Source: an uncultured Cellulophaga sp.
GTDB taxonomy: Bacteria; Bacteroidota; Bacteroidia; Flavobacteriales; Flavobacteriaceae
Length of the DNA: 64,000 bases
Direction: 5' to 3'
NCBI GenBank assembly: GCA_947496695.1
Contig: CANMEI010000002.1
Span: 124,001 to 188,000, forward strand
Shown here: positions 17,918 to 27,039 of the stretch, piece by piece
How the letters are laid out: every line of letters begins with the position of its first letter
Position numbering within the stretch: position 1 is the first letter of the stretch
Translations under genes and position numbers: made by a program
The notes under the pieces: generated by a model
Database searches by the model: none
What the model was told of the DNA's origin: nothing
What the model saw: only the letters and a program-made list of their open reading frames with translations

Positions 17918-19190
17918 AAGTATATTAAAAAGGTTAGACTGGTTATCGATACTAATATTTATTATGTTAGTTACTATTGGATGGGTAAACATATACTCAA
18001 GCACCTATTCTGGAGCAGAAGAAAGTGGTTTTAACTTTTCATCTATTTACGGAAAACAACTGTTATTTATAGGAGTAAACTTCGTGTTAATCATTATAAT
18101 ACTCGGACTTGAAAGCAATTTCTTTGAACGTTTTTCAAGTGTTATTTATGTAATATCATTAGCTCTACTACTCGGACTATTTGTATTTGGCAAAACTATT
18201 GCTGGAGCTACTTCATGGTATAATTTAGGTTTTTTCAACCTACAACCTTCTGAACTTGCTAAAGTTGCCACAGCTTTAGCGCTAGCAAAATATTTAACTG
18301 ATATACAAACAGATGTAAAAAGAAAAAAACACCAGTTTTATGGGTTTTTAATATTACTTATACCTGCAATTTTAGTTATTCCGCAACCAGATCCGGGTAG
18401 CGCATTAGTATTTTTCTCATTAGTATTTGTACTCTTTAGAGAAGGAATACCTGTCTTCTATTTAGGCATAGGTTTATTTACAATTTTAATCTTCATTTGT
18501 ACTCTAATGTTTGGTACTATCTGGATTACCATAGTTTTAGGAATCTTAATTTCATTATTCTTTTTACTCAAAAAAAAATCGTTCAAAATTCCTGTAATAC
18601 CAATATCTATAGCTTTAGTCGTTACAATACTATTTTCATTATCTGTAAATTTTGTTTTTGAGAACGTTTTTGAACAAAGACATAGAGATCGCTTTAGTTT
18701 GTGGTTGAGTTTAGAAAAAGATCCTAAAAAATTAGAAGTTATTCGAAAAACAATCGGCTATAACACCTATCAATCTGAAAAAACAATAGAATCTGGCGGT
18801 TTCTTCGGAAAAGGTTTTTTGGAAGGTACACGTACGAAAGGAGATTTTGTACCCGAACAACATACCGATTATATTTTTACTACCGTAGGTGAAGAATGGG
18901 GCTTTATTGGCACAACTACTGTAATTATTTTATTTAGTATTCTACTATTGAGGTTAGTATATTTAGCAGAAAGACAAAAAAATGCTTTTAATAGAATGTA
19001 TGGTTATGGTGTCGTTTCAATTTTATTAGTCCATTATTTTATAAATATAGGTATGGTAATTGGGCTATTACCAACCATTGGTATTCCCCTACCTTTTTTT
19101 AGTTATGGAGGTTCTGGATTACTTGGTTTTACAGCCTTATTATTTATTTTTATTAAAATGGATTCAAATAGATTAAAAGAAGGTTTTTAA
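17901..19190 (+). CDS. rodA: Peptidoglycan polymerase RodA (SEDS family)
   Basis: Ten-helix SEDS glycosyltransferase that polymerises lipid II and partners with PBP2. The 429-residue protein shows WYNLGFFNLQPSELAKVATALALAKYL, PQPDPGSALVFF, DYIFTTVGEEWGFIG and PLPFFSYGGSGLLGF, all signature SEDS segments. The start lies inside the 3' end of pbp2, so the pair is translationally coupled. Its stop overlaps the convergent nuclease gene by four bases. Confidence 0.95.
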   Translation: MSVFGKSILKRLDWLSILIFIMLVTIGWVNIYSSTYSGAEESGFNFSSIYGKQLLFIGVNFVLIIIILGLESNFFERFSSVIYVISLALLLGLFVFGKTIAGATSWYNLGFFNLQPSELAKVATALALAKYLTDIQTDVKRKKHQFYGFLILLIPAILVIPQPDPGSALVFFSLVFVLFREGIPVFYLGIGLFTILIFICTLMFGTIWITIVLGILISLFFLLKKKSFKIPVIPISIALVVTILFSLSVNFVFENVFEQRHRDRFSLWLSLEKDPKKLEVIRKTIGYNTYQSEKTIESGGFFGKGFLEGTRTKGDFVPEQHTDYIFTTVGEEWGFIGTTTVIILFSILLLRLVYLAERQKNAFNRMYGYGVVSILLVHYFINIGMVIGLLPTIGIPLPFFSYGGSGLLGFTALLFIFIKMDSNRLKEGF

Positions 19191-19987
19191 AATTTCCATC
19201 CATCGGTGTTAATTTTACTTTCCAATTCCTTTTGAAGTTCATTTGGTAAATTTTCAAAAAAATCGATACCTGTTTTACGCTCCAATTCATCAATAGTTAC
19301 CAAATGTGATTTTATTGATGAATTGCTTGCTTTATTTTTAAATAAAAAACCAAGCATTTTAACAGCACCTCCATCATTACGAGCAACAATTTTATAAAAA
19401 TAATTTGGTACACTTACATCTTCATCTCCAATTGAAGCCAAATTATCTTCTAAAACACCCGCTGTAATTACATAAACTGATCCATATTTTTTAGTCCAAT
19501 ACCTAACTTGCTTTTCAAGATTATTCCAAATACCCGCGTTAAATGCATTGTTTTGCGGACTAATATTACTGGTATAAAATGTTTCATCGTAGGCATATTT
19601 TGAAAATCTACGATCGCCCGCTGGACATAAATGCCCTCTATCATAACCAGAACCTTTATAATTTCGATAATCAGCTGATTTTGTTTTCACTTTTGGATCC
19701 TCAATAAAGTAAGGCCTCTTTCTATCATCATATGTTAACTGACTTTTATCTAATTTATAAGCCACCCATTCCGCTTGTTCATGCATTTCATTATAAGAAA
19801 GCATATAATTTTCATGTATAATTATATCTCCTGTTGTTGAATTAGGTAAAAAATCATCAATAACAGAAATTTTAGTTTCTTTTCTTTCAGGATCAGAATA
19901 AGTATCAGGAGTATAAAAATTATCAAAAAGCCAAAAACCGACAATACATATTGCAGTTAATAAAGTATAAATAGTTTTTTTATTCAT
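19187..19987 (-). CDS. Secreted DNA/RNA non-specific endonuclease (NUC family)
   Basis: A 266-residue beta-beta-alpha-metal nuclease. One N-terminal hydrophobic segment (about 5-22) acts as signal or anchor; the nuclease domain covers about 60-255 and has the catalytic GYDRGHLCPAGDRR (DRGH His general base) and FYTSNISPQNNAFNAGIWNNLE, which holds the Mg2+-binding Asn. Complete by length and motifs. It is exported, so it probably scavenges external nucleic acids. It is convergent with rodA and divergent from the selO-like gene. Confidence 0.93.
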   Translation of the reverse strand: MNKKTIYTLLTAICIVGFWLFDNFYTPDTYSDPERKETKISVIDDFLPNSTTGDIIIHENYMLSYNEMHEQAEWVAYKLDKSQLTYDDRKRPYFIEDPKVKTKSADYRNYKGSGYDRGHLCPAGDRRFSKYAYDETFYTSNISPQNNAFNAGIWNNLEKQVRYWTKKYGSVYVITAGVLEDNLASIGDEDVSVPNYFYKIVARNDGGAVKMLGFLFKNKASNSSIKSHLVTIDELERKTGIDFFENLPNELQKELESKINTDGWKF

Positions 19988-20015
19988 AAGAGCATATCAA
20001 ACGCACAAGTTACTT

Positions 20016-20023
20016 TAATTTTG
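20016..20023 (+). promoter_or_regulatory. Putative -7 element before the selO-like gene
   Basis: TAATTTTG is an exact match to the Bacteroidota -7 consensus and lies 37 bases before the ATG at 20061. No clear -33 element is seen. Confidence 0.45.
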
Positions 20024-20060
20024 TAACTTCTTTTACGACTAATACTATCAAAATAAATAA

Positions 20061-21635
20061 ATGGATATTATGAAAATTAATCTACAAGATACATTTACAA
20101 CTGAATTGCCTGCCGATCCTATTACAGAGAATACTAGAAGACAGGTAGCAAATGCTTGTTTTTCATATGTAACTCCTAAAAAAACTAAGAAACCTGAACT
20201 TATCCACTTTTCTAATGAAATGGCTAAAGACTTAGGTTTTTCTGATACTGATACAAAAACTTCTGAATTTTTAAATATCGTTACAGGAAACACTATTATT
20301 GAAAATTCTAAACCATACGCTATGTGTTATGGCGGACACCAATTTGGTAATTGGGCTGGGCAGTTAGGTGACGGTAGAGCAATTAATTTAGGTGAAATTA
20401 ATCATAATAATAAACGCTGGGCACTACAATTAAAAGGTGCTGGCGAAACTCCTTATTCTAGAACTGCAGACGGTTTAGCCGTATTGCGTTCTTCAATTAG
20501 AGAATATTTATTAAGTGAGGCTATGCATTATTTAGGAATACCAACAACTAGAGCTTTATCACTTTCATTAAGTGGTGATCAAGTTTTACGTGATGTTTTG
20601 TATAATGGAAATCCTGACTATGAAAAAGGTGCTATTGTTGCAAGAGTTGCCCCCTCTTTTCTACGTTTTGGAAATTTTGAAATATTTAGTTCTCGACAAG
20701 ATTACAAAACACTAAAAAAATTAGTACACTATACTATAAAACATTTTTACCCTGACATAAAACAAGATAGCAAAGAAGGTTATATTCAATTTTTTAAAGC
20801 AGTAAGTGAGCGTACTTTAAAAATGATAATTGAATGGCAACGCGTTGGTTTTGTTCATGGCGTCATGAATACCGATAACATGTCTATTTTAGGTTTAACT
20901 ATTGATTATGGCCCTTATGGGTGGCTTGAAGGTTATGAGCCAGGCTGGACACCTAATACAACGGACAGACAAAACAAACGATACCGTTATGGCAACCAGC
21001 CAAATATTGGATTATGGAATTTATATCAACTAGCAAATGCTTTATATCCGCTAATTGAAAACGCTGAACCATTTGAAGAAATTTTAGAAAGCTATAAAAA
21101 TGATTATGCAACAGGCTATTTAAATATGATGAAAGCTAAAATTGGACTTTTTTCTGAAAATCAAGATGATGCCTTATTACTCAGCAATTTAGAAGACACT
21201 TTACAATTATTAGAAACGGATATGACTATCTTTTTTAGAAATTTAAGTTCAATTGAAAAGAATGATAGTATTGTTACTGCTTTAGAAAAAATAAAGGATG
21301 CTTTTTATCTTCCTGAAGATTTCAATGGAGATAATTTAACAAAATGGGAAATATGGTTTACTAGCTATTTACAAAGGTTAAAACAAGAAGATATTACTGA
21401 TAAAGTAAGAAAAGAAAAAATGAACGCTGTAAACCCTAAATATGTTTTGCGTAATTACATGGCACAATTAGCTATTGATAAAGCAGATAAAAAAGATTAT
21501 TCTCTAATTAAGGAGTTTTATACTCTACTTAAAAAACCCTACGACGAGCAACCAGCTTATGAGAAATGGTTTGCAAAAAGACCTGATTGGGCTCGTAACA
21601 AAGTAGGCTGTTCTATGCTTTCATGTAGTTCTTAA
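20061..21635 (+). CDS. selO: Protein adenylyltransferase SelO/YdiU family (UPF0061)
   Basis: Pseudokinase-fold enzyme that transfers AMP to Ser/Thr/Tyr of target proteins, implicated in redox stress control. The 524-residue protein has YGGHQFGNWAGQLGDGRAI, LKGAGETPYSRTADG, RSSIREYLLSEAMHYLGIP, HGVMNTDNMSI and DYGPYGW, the family core. It ends CSMLSCSS: the Cys third from the end aligns with the selenocysteine of animal SelO. Single gene with its own promoter; neighbours give no functional clue. Confidence 0.93.
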   Translation: MDIMKINLQDTFTTELPADPITENTRRQVANACFSYVTPKKTKKPELIHFSNEMAKDLGFSDTDTKTSEFLNIVTGNTIIENSKPYAMCYGGHQFGNWAGQLGDGRAINLGEINHNNKRWALQLKGAGETPYSRTADGLAVLRSSIREYLLSEAMHYLGIPTTRALSLSLSGDQVLRDVLYNGNPDYEKGAIVARVAPSFLRFGNFEIFSSRQDYKTLKKLVHYTIKHFYPDIKQDSKEGYIQFFKAVSERTLKMIIEWQRVGFVHGVMNTDNMSILGLTIDYGPYGWLEGYEPGWTPNTTDRQNKRYRYGNQPNIGLWNLYQLANALYPLIENAEPFEEILESYKNDYATGYLNMMKAKIGLFSENQDDALLLSNLEDTLQLLETDMTIFFRNLSSIEKNDSIVTALEKIKDAFYLPEDFNGDNLTKWEIWFTSYLQRLKQEDITDKVRKEKMNAVNPKYVLRNYMAQLAIDKADKKDYSLIKEFYTLLKKPYDEQPAYEKWFAKRPDWARNKVGCSMLSCSS

Positions 21636-21647
21636 AAATTAATTAAG

Positions 21648-22208
21648 TTACTGCTCTTTATATTCTAATATACCTGACCCAAAATACAAAACTGATAAAC
21701 TTATTAAAATACACGGAAATAATCCTGTTATAAACCCTATTGGAAATCCGTGTATTATTATAATTAGAAAAAAATAAATAATATAGCCAAAACCGAATTG
21801 CAACATACGCTGGATGTTATTCATTTTTTTAGCCAAAAAAACTATAGTAAAAGGAATAAGAACACTTAACAAGAGCGCCCCAAACCTGCTGTTGAGATTA
21901 GCGCCTGAATCTAAATTTAGATACCCAATTATTCCTACTAATATCAAATTTAATATTAGCAAAAAGAAACTATTTGTAATTTGTGATGCAATAGTATTTT
22001 TTTTAGAATTTGATTTAGAAACTAATTCTGAAATATCAATCTGCAATACTTCGCATATAAGTTGTAATGTTTTACCTCGCGGTTCATTTTCACAATTTTC
22101 GATACGCTGGATAGTTCTTAAATTTATTTTTGATTTTTCGGCTAATTCCTCTTGAGTTAAACCTCTAAATTTACGAGTCTCACTAATTTTTTTTGCTATT
22201 AAATTCAT
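21648..22208 (-). CDS. XRE-family regulator with C-terminal membrane helices
   Basis: A 186-residue protein: residues 1-62 form an HTH_3 DNA-binding domain (ISETRKFRGLTQEELAEKS, INLRTIQRIENCENEPRGKTLQLICEVLQI), then a short linker and about four hydrophobic helices (about 80-180). Membrane-embedded XRE regulators of this layout are common in Flavobacteriia, and are thought to respond to an envelope signal. Target genes are unknown. It is convergent with the selO-like gene (12 bases apart). Confidence 0.85.
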   Translation of the reverse strand: MNLIAKKISETRKFRGLTQEELAEKSKINLRTIQRIENCENEPRGKTLQLICEVLQIDISELVSKSNSKKNTIASQITNSFFLLILNLILVGIIGYLNLDSGANLNSRFGALLLSVLIPFTIVFLAKKMNNIQRMLQFGFGYIIYFFLIIIIHGFPIGFITGLFPCILISLSVLYFGSGILEYKEQ

Positions 22209-22329
22209 TTACCGTTCATTTTATGATATCCTAAAAGTAAATATTCAATTGTATATGACCCCAAATTTTAAAGTGATTTTTGTACGACATTTGGTTTGTC
22301 GCAGAATGTCATAAAGTTTACAACACATA

Positions 22330-22363
22330 AAAACCCCATTCATTTAAATGAATGGGGTTTTTT
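22330..22363 (-). terminator. Terminator downstream of the tail-specific protease
   Basis: Near-perfect palindrome of about 32 bases with stem AAACCCCATTCATTT and its complement, lacking a loop in the primary pairing (a 4-base loop would form in RNA), and followed by T residues on the minus strand and also on the plus strand. It lies 20 bases after the stop of the protease gene. Confidence 0.8.
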
Positions 22364-22382
22364 AAAATTATTATAAGTATTA

Positions 22383-24572
22383 TTAGTTTTTCACACTAGC
22401 TAACTTTCCGCTTTTAATAGAATTCCCTTTTAAATCTTCTAAAACATTAATAGCTTCTTCTACATAAACATCTTTAGCCAAATCTTGGTGCCAACGGTTA
22501 CGTTTTTCTCTTAAAATAGAATCTTTAGTAAATAAACTTTCTTCGTATTTAAGAGATTCAAAAGTTAATTTAGAATCGTATGAATTTAGTTTTTTAAAGT
22601 ATTTAGATTTCTCTTCACTTTTTGCTTCATCTACTTTGTAATCATTATAATTTAATGAAACTTTTGTTTCATTTTGTTGCTCTTTTAGCCATTTTGCATT
22701 TTCCTCAATTAATTTTATTTGAGGATTATTAGCCATACGCTTTGTACTATTTGCTATGGTAGTTTCATAATCTATAGCACCATCCCATACTTTATAATCT
22801 GCAGGAGAAATTTTATCCCAAGCTAATGGATTGTGTTGATCACGCTCACCTAAATCAATATAACTATACTTATCTGGAACTACTACATCAGATTTTACAC
22901 CTTCTAATTGTGTTGATCCACCATTAATTCTATAAAATTTCTGAGTTGTCAATTTAATAGCACCTAAATCACCTTGGTCATTACTACGAACAATACGATC
23001 TAAAGGAATTACATTTTGAACTGTTCCTTTTCCAAAAGTTTGTTTACTACCAATTACAACTGCTCTTTTATAATCTTGCATTGCTGCCGCCATAATCTCA
23101 GAAGCAGAAGCAGATAATTCGTTTACTAAAATCACTAACGGTCCATCCCATTGGATACGTTCATCAGTATCATCATGAACCTCTTTTTCATTATTACTTG
23201 AACGTACTTGAACAATTGGCCCTTCTTTAATAAATAAACCTGCCATTTCAACAACCGTTTTTAATGATCCTCCACCGTTATCACGTAAATCTAGAATAAG
23301 ACCTTCTACGCCTTCTTCTTTTAAACGCTCAACTTCTTTTGCTACATCAGATGCGGCATTTCTCTCTCCTTCATAATCATCAAAACTTACATAAAACTGT
23401 GGTAAGTTTATAATTCCAAATTTTTGATCATCTTTTATAACATTTGCTGATTTAGCAAATGTTTCTTCTAATTCAACTACGTCACGTGTAATAGATATAA
23501 CTTCAATAGAACCATCCACTTTTCTCATTGTTAAATCAACTATGGTACCTTTTGCACCCTTAATTAATTTAATAGCATCATCTAAACGCATACCAACTAT
23601 ACTAACTGGTGGCTTACCATCATGCTGGCCTACTTTTAAAATTTCATCACCAACCTCAATTTGCTTATCTCTCCAAACTGGTCCTCCTGATATTATTTCA
23701 ACTATTTTGATTCCTTCTGTACGTTTCTGTAAACGAGCTCCAATACCCTCAAATTTACCTGACATTCTTGTATCAAACTTTTCCTTTTCTTCAGGTGCAA
23801 AGTAAAAAGTATGTGGGTCAAACTCTTCAACAATTGTATTAATATATTGTACAAACCAATCTTTACGATCTAATTCTTCAACAAAGCTAAAAAACTCATC
23901 TAATGTTTTCCCCGTATCTTCACGAGCTTCTATTTCAGCTTCTTTTGGAGACAAAGGCTTTTTAGAGCCCTCTTCTATATCATCATTAAAATCTTCAACT
24001 ACATCTCCATTTTGCAGCTTTTTTGAAGAAATACTTTCCTTATAACTTCTTGTTATTTTTGAATCGTAGTTTCCTAAAGTAGCATACTTCAATTGTTTTC
24101 TCCATCGCTCTTTTAATTCTTTTTTTGAGCTTACAAAAGATTGATTATCATAATCAATATCTATAACTTCATTATCAGAATAATCAAATGGCTTAGAAAG
24201 TACTTCTTTGTAAATTTCTTGTGCATCTTTCATACGAACCAATAATCGGCTATACACAAGATTAAAGAATGAAATATCAGTATTTTTTATTTGATCATCT
24301 ATTTGAAATTTATATTTTTCAAAGTCTTTAATATCACTTTCTAAAAAATAACGTTTTGTAGGGTCAAGTCCATCGATAAAATCTTCAAAAAGGTTTACTG
24401 AAAAATCATCATCAATTTCTTTTGGTTGGTAATGCCCTTTTTCTAGAACATAAGTTATAAGGTCTAATAGAAGTTTATCCTTATCATCATTCTCAAATGA
24501 CTTATTTGTGAAACTACATGATGCTACTGCAAAAAGCATCATTAAGAGTGCATAGGCTAATTTATTTTTCAT
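22383..24572 (-). CDS. prc: Carboxy-terminal processing (tail-specific) protease
   Basis: Periplasmic serine protease of the S41 family, 729 residues, which cleaves proteins with non-polar C-termini and helps in envelope quality control and lipoprotein/peptidoglycan maintenance. It has a lipobox VASC (a lipoprotein signal, ending at Cys19), an N-terminal Tsp/NlpI-type region, a PDZ domain (about 250-340, GIGARLQKRTEGIKIVEIISGGP), the S41 core with LILDLRDNGGGS, VNELSASASEI (catalytic Ser) and KQTFGKGTVQ (catalytic Lys), and a C-terminal DUF3340-like region. It is preceded by a strong sigma-54-like promoter and followed by a terminator, so it is a single-gene transcript. Confidence 0.94.
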   Translation of the reverse strand: MKNKLAYALLMMLFAVASCSFTNKSFENDDKDKLLLDLITYVLEKGHYQPKEIDDDFSVNLFEDFIDGLDPTKRYFLESDIKDFEKYKFQIDDQIKNTDISFFNLVYSRLLVRMKDAQEIYKEVLSKPFDYSDNEVIDIDYDNQSFVSSKKELKERWRKQLKYATLGNYDSKITRSYKESISSKKLQNGDVVEDFNDDIEEGSKKPLSPKEAEIEAREDTGKTLDEFFSFVEELDRKDWFVQYINTIVEEFDPHTFYFAPEEKEKFDTRMSGKFEGIGARLQKRTEGIKIVEIISGGPVWRDKQIEVGDEILKVGQHDGKPPVSIVGMRLDDAIKLIKGAKGTIVDLTMRKVDGSIEVISITRDVVELEETFAKSANVIKDDQKFGIINLPQFYVSFDDYEGERNAASDVAKEVERLKEEGVEGLILDLRDNGGGSLKTVVEMAGLFIKEGPIVQVRSSNNEKEVHDDTDERIQWDGPLVILVNELSASASEIMAAAMQDYKRAVVIGSKQTFGKGTVQNVIPLDRIVRSNDQGDLGAIKLTTQKFYRINGGSTQLEGVKSDVVVPDKYSYIDLGERDQHNPLAWDKISPADYKVWDGAIDYETTIANSTKRMANNPQIKLIEENAKWLKEQQNETKVSLNYNDYKVDEAKSEEKSKYFKKLNSYDSKLTFESLKYEESLFTKDSILREKRNRWHQDLAKDVYVEEAINVLEDLKGNSIKSGKLASVKN

Positions 24573-24640
24573 TTAAACAATTTTTATTTCTAGTATAAGG
24601 AATAATATACCTCAATAACTATATAATTCTCTAAGATACT

Positions 24641-24655
24641 GAAAAAACCGTGCCA
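24641..24655 (-). promoter_or_regulatory. Sigma-54-like promoter of the tail-specific protease
   Basis: On the minus strand this reads TGGCACGGTTTTTTC: a perfect TGGCACG -24 box and, at the correct ten-base GG-to-GC spacing, TTTC in place of TTGC, one mismatch. It lies 69 bases upstream of the ATG, leaving a 5' leader of about 57 bases. Confidence 0.55.
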
Positions 24656-24745
24656 GTATAAAAACGGGCATTACAAAATTTTGTTAAACAGTTTATCCGG
24701 CAATTCTTATTGAAAAACGTATTTTTACATTATAAATTATCCAGA

Positions 24746-25519
24746 ATGAAAAAACCTTTGATTTTAGTTACTAATGATGACGGTATTACCGCACCAGGCT
24801 TACGCTCGTTAGTTAGTTATATGAAAGAAATTGGAGAGGTTGTTGTTGTTGCTCCCGATAGTCCACAATCAGGCATGGGACATGCTATAACCATTGACAA
24901 TACACTGTATTCTAAAAAAGTTATGATTGACTTAGATGATGATAAAACTTTAGAATATAGTTGTAGTGGAACTCCTGCTGATTGTGTAAAACTTGGGCTA
25001 CAAGAAATTTTAAATAAAAAACCAGATATTGTTGTTAGTGGTATAAATCATGGCTCAAATTCATCAATAAATGTAATTTATTCCGGAACCATGAGTGCTG
25101 CTATTGAAGCTGGTATTGAAGGTATACCTGCAATAGGTTTTTCATTATGTGATTATACTTGGGAAGCAAATTTTGATCATGCAAAAGATGCCATTCAAAC
25201 AATAGTAAAAGAGGCTCTTAAAAACGGAATTCCAACTGGTGTTGTTTTAAATGTAAATATTCCTAAATTAGAAAAAGAAGCTATAAAAGGAATAAAAGTT
25301 TGTCGACAAGCAAAAGCTAACTGGAAAGAAAAATTTGATAAACGCACCAGTCCTATGGGTAAAGAATATTACTGGTTAACAGGTGAATTTGAACTTTTAG
25401 ATAAAGGTGAAGATACTGATGAATGGGCTTTAGCAAATGATTATATTTCTGTTGTACCTACACAGTTTGATTTAACAGCTCACCATGCTATTCAAAAATT
25501 AAATAACTGGAACATATAA
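24746..25519 (+). CDS. surE: 5'/3'-nucleotidase SurE
   Basis: Metal-dependent nucleoside-5'/3'-monophosphate phosphatase, cytoplasmic. The ATG at 24746 gives 257 residues starting MKKPLILVTNDDGITAPG, in which NDDG binds the metal; upstream in-frame TTG at 24710 would add twelve unlikely residues. SGINHGSN and SGTMSAAIEA are further family motifs. It opens the row surE - small membrane protein - lpxB, and overlaps the next gene by one base, so it is translationally coupled. Confidence 0.94.
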   Translation: MKKPLILVTNDDGITAPGLRSLVSYMKEIGEVVVVAPDSPQSGMGHAITIDNTLYSKKVMIDLDDDKTLEYSCSGTPADCVKLGLQEILNKKPDIVVSGINHGSNSSINVIYSGTMSAAIEAGIEGIPAIGFSLCDYTWEANFDHAKDAIQTIVKEALKNGIPTGVVLNVNIPKLEKEAIKGIKVCRQAKANWKEKFDKRTSPMGKEYYWLTGEFELLDKGEDTDEWALANDYISVVPTQFDLTAHHAIQKLNNWNI

Positions 25520-25800
25520 TGAATAAAAAAGAAGTACTTATAGGTTTTATTATTGGGCTTATTGCTAATACTACAGGAACATTACTTTATATTATCATAT
25601 TTTCTAAATTAAGTATTATTGAAACATACAAAGCCGCTGTATCAGAAGGTCATGTTGGCAGTTTACTTGCTCTAGGTGCCATTCTTAACTTAGTAGCTTT
25701 TTTTGCTTTTTTAAAAATTAAACGAGATTTAAGAGCTAAAGGAGTATTAATTGCAACTTTAATAACTGCTTTATTAATTATGTATTACAAAGTATTTTAA
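25519..25800 (+). CDS. Small membrane protein between surE and lpxB
   Basis: A 93-residue protein with three hydrophobic helices (about 8-28, 46-64, 73-90) separated by short loops. No family is recognised from the sequence. It is coupled to surE by a one-base overlap and lies 27 bases before lpxB. This placement recurs in Flavobacteriia, suggesting a link to the envelope, but no function is inferred. Confidence 0.75.
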   Translation: MNKKEVLIGFIIGLIANTTGTLLYIIIFSKLSIIETYKAAVSEGHVGSLLALGAILNLVAFFAFLKIKRDLRAKGVLIATLITALLIMYYKVF

Positions 25801-25827
25801 ACAAGGGTAAATTGTCAATTAAAAACG

Positions 25828-26946
25828 ATGAAATATTATATAATTGCAGGCGAAGCTTCTGGTGATTTACATGGTTCAAACCTAATTAAAGCACTTAAAA
25901 AAAATGACTCTCAAGCCAATATACGTTGCTGGGGTGGCGATTTAATGCAAAACGCAGGCGGTATTCTTGCAAAGCATTATAAAGAGCTTGCTTTTATGGG
26001 TTTTATAGAAGTATTAACAAATATCACCACAATTTTTAAAAATATTGCATTTTGCAAAGAAGACATTAAAGCTTTTAAACCTGATTTATTAATTTTTATT
26101 GATTACTCTGGTTTTAATTTACGAATTGCAAAATGGGCTAAATCTGAAAATTTTAAAACCAGCTACTATATAGCTCCTCAAATTTGGGCATCTAGAGAAG
26201 GTAGAATTGAAAAAATAAAAAGTAACATTAACGAAATGTACGTAACATTACCTTTCGAAAAAGCTTTTTATGAAAACAAGCATAACTTTCCTGTAAACTT
26301 TGTCGGGCATCCTTTAATTGATGCTATTGAAAACTACCCAAAGGTTAATGCTACTGCTTTTAAACAAAAGCATAATTTAGATTCAAAAAAACCAATTATT
26401 GCACTATTACCAGGTAGCAGAAAACAAGAAGTTTCAAAAATGCTTACTGTTATGTTATCTGTGGCTAAAAATTACACAGATTACCAGTTTATAATTGCTG
26501 GTGCTCCAAGTTTAGAATTAGATTTTTATGCTCCATTTTTAAAACAATCAGGAGTACAGCTTATTGCAAACAAAACTTATGATTTATTACAAGTTTCTCA
26601 CGCAGCCCTAGTAACAAGTGGTACCGCAACTTTAGAAACTGCATTATTTAAAGTACCTCAAGTGGTTTGTTATAAAGGGAATTGGATTTCTTATCAAATT
26701 GCAAAAAGAATAATTACATTAAAATATATTTCTCTTGTAAACCTAATTATGGATAAAGAGGTTGTTAAAGAACTTATTCAAGATGACCTAAATAAAGAGA
26801 ATTTAACCTTAGAGTTAGATAAAATTTTAAATTCAGAGAAAAGACAAATTTTACTAAGCAACTACAAAAAGTTAGAACAGAAACTAGGCGGTAAAGGTGC
26901 TAGTGAAAAAACAGCAACTTTAATGATTGCTAGTTTAAAACAGTAA
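25828..26946 (+). CDS. lpxB: Lipid-A-disaccharide synthase
   Basis: GT19 glycosyltransferase that condenses UDP-2,3-diacylglucosamine with lipid X to give the lipid A disaccharide, at the inner face of the membrane. The 372-residue protein is normal in length and has AGEASGDLHGSNLI at the N-terminus, FVGHPLIDAI, LLPGSRKQEV and TSGTATLETALFKVPQVVCYK. It is the third gene of the surE group. A single complete copy confirms an LPS-bearing organism. Confidence 0.95.
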   Translation: MKYYIIAGEASGDLHGSNLIKALKKNDSQANIRCWGGDLMQNAGGILAKHYKELAFMGFIEVLTNITTIFKNIAFCKEDIKAFKPDLLIFIDYSGFNLRIAKWAKSENFKTSYYIAPQIWASREGRIEKIKSNINEMYVTLPFEKAFYENKHNFPVNFVGHPLIDAIENYPKVNATAFKQKHNLDSKKPIIALLPGSRKQEVSKMLTVMLSVAKNYTDYQFIIAGAPSLELDFYAPFLKQSGVQLIANKTYDLLQVSHAALVTSGTATLETALFKVPQVVCYKGNWISYQIAKRIITLKYISLVNLIMDKEVVKELIQDDLNKENLTLELDKILNSEKRQILLSNYKKLEQKLGGKGASEKTATLMIASLKQ

Positions 26947-27005
26947 ACTACTAATTTTTAACATATTTCAGTAGTTAAAGAGAAAATCTATATTAATTAT
27001 TTCTT

Positions 27006-27013
27006 TAAATTTG
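27006..27013 (+). promoter_or_regulatory. Putative -7 element before the NlpC/P60 gene
   Basis: TAAATTTG matches TAnnTTTG exactly, 26 bases before the ATG at 27040; no clear -33 TTG. Confidence 0.4.
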
Positions 27014-27039
27014 AGCTTGACTACCCCAAATTCTTTTTA

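Noticed and set aside
26946..26976. Hairpin AACTACT/AGTAGTT after lpxB as a terminator
   Set aside because: Overlaps the stop codon, 17-base loop, no T run.
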